From Elusimicrobia bacterium RIFCSPLOWO2_01_FULL_59_12 (lineage in GTDB: Bacteria > Elusimicrobiota > Elusimicrobia > 2-01-FULL-59-12): a stretch of DNA of 8,889 bases. The stretch lies in assembly GCA_001800075.1 (NCBI GenBank), contig MGUR01000023.1, positions 520-9,408 on the forward strand, written 5' to 3'. This document shows, piece by piece, positions 7,713 to 8,889 of the stretch. The position numbers were made by a program, and so were the translations under genes. The notes beneath the pieces were generated by a model. That model was not told where the DNA came from and ran no database searches. It was given only the letters and a program-made list of their open reading frames with translations. Each line of letters opens with the position of its first letter. Position 1 is the stretch's first letter.

Positions 7713-7761
7713 CGTCATTCCCGCGAAAGCCCGCCCAGTCGTGTGGAGGGCGGGAATCCAG
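7713..7761 (+). repeat. Dispersed palindrome of the ATTCCCGC...GCGGGAAT type
   Basis: ATTCCCGC at 7717-7724 is the exact reverse complement of 7750-7757. It lies within the CGTCATTCCCGCG...GGGAATCCAG frame common to short dispersed repeats in many bacteria, including the dRS3-like ATTCCC/GGGAAT units of Neisseria. This copy is longer than usual: an inner CCCGCCC (7730-7736) pairs with GGGCGGG (7748-7754), competing with the outer stem. It begins about 25 nt after the FAD gene stop and could stabilise or end the transcript, though no U-tract follows. Confidence 0.65.
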
Positions 7762-7821
7762 TTCCTGTTCGGAACCCGGCTGGGGCTGCGGGCTCGCTGA
7801 GTTACCGCCTGCGGCGGTTGC

Positions 7822-7985
7822 TCATGCGGTCAGCCTCACATTGGGCTTCTCCAAAAACGCATTCACTTGACGCTCTGTTTCTTTAACTGACCAACCCTCG
7901 CTGCGGCCCGCTTGGCGGTCTTGACGGGTGTTTGCTTATCTCCGAGGCGTTTGAGAATGCGGGCCTGGCTTGGCGAAATTATTAC
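7822..7985 (-). pseudogene. Probable frameshifted relic of a ParB-like DNA-binding protein
   Basis: Two adjacent - strand frames read as one domain if joined by a frameshift near 7897-7910. The first, from about 7985 downward, reads ISPSQARILKRLGDKQ, then TPVKTAKRAAA. The second, from about 7899 to the stop at 7822-7824, reads EGWSVKETERQV then NAFLEKPN. In intact ParB/Spo0J proteins an SxxHARxLLxL helix-turn-helix segment is followed by a residue stretch and then GLSVRETExLV, the same order and spacing. The usual His is Gln here and the usual Leu is Trp. The ParB box I/II nuclease-like domain and the C-terminal dimerisation domain are absent. The family match is by eye, so it remains a candidate. 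Confidence 0.45.
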
Positions 7986-7996
7986 ACGTGTAATAA
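7979..7996. promoter_or_regulatory. 18-bp perfect palindrome, candidate operator
   Basis: TTATTACACGTGTAATAA is self-complementary over all 18 bases. It is AT-rich at the ends with a CACGTG core, the form expected of a site for a dimeric HTH regulator. It lies about 210 nt upstream of the toxin gene and at the edge of the ParB-like relic. Binding by the antitoxin, by a ParB-type protein or by another regulator is speculation. Confidence 0.45.
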
Positions 7997-8010
7997 AAAC
8001 CCTAAAGGTG

Positions 8011-8051
8011 CCTGGCCCAACGGGAAAACATAGGGCACTTGTTGGGACAGG
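8011..8051. repeat. Imperfect inverted repeat
   Basis: CCTGGCCCAAC (8011-8021) and GTTGGGACAGG (8041-8051) are complementary at 10 of 11 positions around a 19-nt loop. No U-tract follows on either strand. It could be a structured RNA element or the worn end of a small repeat; nothing decides its role. Confidence 0.4.
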
Positions 8052-8147
8052 GTAAAATCTCCTCTTAAATCCACGTCGTTTCTCCTTCCATTTTAGTCCA
8101 GAAAATAAATCTGAATAACCCTGTTCCTGGCGGGTCTAACTGGTAAC

Positions 8148-8194
8148 AGCCGACCCAATCAGGACTTGACAGCTTGTCGGCTATAACACACAAT
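8148..8194 (+). promoter_or_regulatory. Candidate promoter and operator of the toxin-antitoxin pair
   Basis: TTGACA at 8166-8171 is a consensus -35 box. With a 17-nt spacer the -10 would be CACAAT at 8189-8194 (4 of 6 matches), placing transcription start just before the ribosome site. TATAAC at 8182-8187 is a better -10 but has no good -35. AGCCGAC (8148-8154) and GTCGGCT (8176-8182) form a perfect 7-bp inverted repeat around the -35 box, with a smaller GACA/TGTC pair inside. Antitoxins of this class usually repress their own operon, so this is a reasonable operator candidate. Confidence 0.4.
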
Positions 8195-8196
8195 TG

Positions 8197-8203
8197 AGGA
8201 GGT
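8197..8203 (+). promoter_or_regulatory. Ribosome binding site of the toxin gene
   Basis: AGGAGGT, a full match to the Shine-Dalgarno core, lies 4 nt before TTG 8208. It supports this unusual start codon; the reading frame offers no nearby ATG with a comparable site. Confidence 0.7.
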
Positions 8204-8207
8204 CGCG

Positions 8208-8546
8208 TTGGAGCCTATTCCTAGACGGATTTATTACTACGAAACCAATGGCGGACGTTGCCCCTTTCTCGAATGGCGCGATTCTTTAAAAGATCAGGAT
8301 GTTATAGACGCCTTGCGTGTTCGGTTGGCCCGCGTCCGATTAGGGCTTCTCGGCAGATGCGACGCTGTCGGGGAGGGAGTTATTGAACTTAAGTTTGACA
8401 TCGGACCTGGGTACCGTGTGTATCTCGCTGAATGGGGAAAAACGATTGTGGTGCTTCTCCAGGGTGGGGACAAGGGAAGCCAGAAGCGTAAGGATATCGA
8501 ACAGGCCAAGGCGTACTGGAGAGATTTCAGGAGGTCAAATTCGTGA
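8208..8546 (+). CDS. RelE/HigB-superfamily toxin (addiction module killer protein)
   Basis: A 112-residue protein of the type II toxin family often annotated as addiction module killer protein (TIGR02683 type, RelE/ParE superfamily). Known relatives in the superfamily mostly act as ribosome-dependent mRNA interferases. Family marks are ARVRLGLLG, GEGVIELKFDIGPGYRVYL and VVLLQGGDKGSQKRDI-like sequence near the C-terminus (the actual order is GGDKGSQKRKDIEQAKAYW). The Arg and Tyr of GYRVY and the Lys of GGDK are the usual functional positions. The N-terminus, about 20 residues including RRIYYYETNGG, is the WxxxL-containing entry of the fold. Start is TTG with a very strong ribosome site. The stop overlaps the antitoxin start as GTGA. 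Toxin before antitoxin is the higBA order. The protein looks complete, so the module is probably functional. Confidence 0.88.
   Translation: MEPIPRRIYYYETNGGRCPFLEWRDSLKDQDVIDALRVRLARVRLGLLGRCDAVGEGVIELKFDIGPGYRVYLAEWGKTIVVLLQGGDKGSQKRKDIEQAKAYWRDFRRSNS
8529..8535 (+). promoter_or_regulatory. Ribosome binding site of the antitoxin gene
   Basis: AGGAGGT lies within the 3' end of the toxin gene, 7 nt before GTG 8543. It is a stronger arrangement than the toxin's TTG start with 4-nt spacing, and would favour antitoxin excess. Confidence 0.7.
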
Positions 8547-8860
8547 AGCGCGCGCGAAGCTACAAAGGGGAACTCAAGGAATCCTTGAAGGATCCCGTCC
8601 AAGCAGCCGGTTATTTAAAAGCGGCCTATGCGGACCCTGATAAGCGGGTCTTTCTGCTGGCCCTCAAAGATGTCATTGAAGCCAGGTCGAGCATGTCCGA
8701 AATCGCTCGATTGACGAAACTGGACAGGAGACATCTGTATGTCATGTTGTCCGGGCACGGCAATCCCGAGTGGTATAGCCTCACGCAGCTATTGGATGCC
8801 CTGGGCATTCGCCTTTCTTTTGAACCCAAACCCTCCCGGATTACGAAGGAAGCCGCTTAA
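8543..8860 (+). CDS. HTH antitoxin of the addiction module
   Basis: A 105-residue helix-turn-helix protein of the addiction module antidote type (TIGR02684-like), the usual partner of the toxin gene it overlaps. The N-terminal part has the family pattern ESLKDPVQAAGYLKAAY followed by FLLALKDVIEAR. The HTH runs from about residue 49 to 90 (MSEIARLTKLDRRHLYVML, then GNPEWYSLTQLLDALGIRLSF). It would neutralise the toxin by direct contact and bind the operon's own promoter as a repressor, as known for this family. The GTG start at 8543 has AGGAGGT upstream and is shared with the toxin stop. Homologues commonly begin with a similar Lys/Arg-rich stretch. The lower-GC look of this gene pair compared with the glycan operon fits acquisition by transfer, though that is only an impression. 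Confidence 0.88.
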   Translation: MKRARSYKGELKESLKDPVQAAGYLKAAYADPDKRVFLLALKDVIEARSSMSEIARLTKLDRRHLYVMLSGHGNPEWYSLTQLLDALGIRLSFEPKPSRITKEAA

Positions 8861-8869
8861 CCACTCGCT

Positions 8870-8886
8870 CCCCCAGGGTATGGGGG
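8870..8886 (+). terminator. Hairpin after the toxin-antitoxin operon
   Basis: CCCCCA (8870-8875) and TGGGGG (8881-8886) form a 6-bp stem with a GGGTA loop, 9 nt after the antitoxin stop. The position suits a terminator, but the window ends before any U-tract could be seen. It could equally be the edge of a dispersed GC-rich palindrome. Confidence 0.35.
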
Positions 8887-8889
8887 TGA

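Larger units (their letters stand above)
7688..8207. other. Intergenic region with repeats, a gene relic and regulatory-like palindromes
   Basis: No intact gene of convincing quality is seen in these 520 nt. The stretch holds a dispersed palindrome (7713-7761), a minor hairpin with arms 7804-7809 and 7813-7818, a probable ParB-like relic on the - strand (7822-7985), an 18-bp perfect palindrome (7979-7996), an imperfect inverted repeat (8011-8051), a 30-codon - strand frame (7982-8074) of doubtful status, and promoter/operator-like sequence next to the toxin gene (8148-8194). Confidence 0.7.

Noticed and set aside
7717..7757. Reading the gap palindrome as part of a CRISPR array
   Set aside because: There is only one copy, with no second repeat or regular spacer in the window.

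Overview
This is a GC-rich bacterial window with all confident genes on the + strand. It holds most of a surface-polysaccharide or lipid-linked glycan locus (1-7687), then a repeat- and relic-bearing gap (7688-8207), then a complete toxin-antitoxin pair (8208-8860). No rRNA, tRNA, CRISPR array or intact transposase is visible. The lineage cannot be fixed from the sequence. A WecA-type initiator, WbpA-type dehydrogenase, several non-ATG starts and tightly overlapping genes fit a Gram-negative-type bacterium, possibly an uncultured candidate phylum of the Omnitrophota/PVC or deltaproteobacterial kind. That placement is only an impression from gene style.

Glycan operon (1-6222): five genes overlap end to start. 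They are a 5'-truncated UDP-N-acetyl-hexosamine 6-dehydrogenase, a DUF2723-like GT-C membrane protein, a family-2 glycosyltransferase, a second large GT-C/GT39-like membrane glycosyltransferase, and a WecA/TagO-type polyprenyl-phosphate sugar-1-phosphate transferase. Together they suggest nucleotide-sugar oxidation, glycan initiation on undecaprenyl phosphate, and use of polyprenyl-phosphate sugars by GT-C enzymes on the outer face of the membrane. A 124-nt spacer built largely of 7-nt repeats in opposing orientation leads to a sixth gene (6347-7687), a UDP-galactopyranose-mutase/protoporphyrinogen-oxidase-like FAD protein. That gene carries a palindromic repeat inserted in frame.

Gap (7688-8207): an ATTCCCGC...GCGGGAAT-type dispersed palindrome, a probable frameshifted ParB-like relic on the - strand, a perfect 18-bp palindrome, a further inverted repeat, and a promoter/operator-like segment directly upstream of the toxin gene.

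Toxin-antitoxin module (8208-8860): a RelE/HigB-superfamily toxin precedes an HTH antitoxin. They overlap by GTGA, and each has a strong AGGAGGT ribosome binding site. A hairpin follows at the window edge. The most unusual items are the in-frame palindromic repeat inside the FAD enzyme, the heptamer array that supplies that gene's start codon, and the ParB-like relic next to the 18-bp palindrome.
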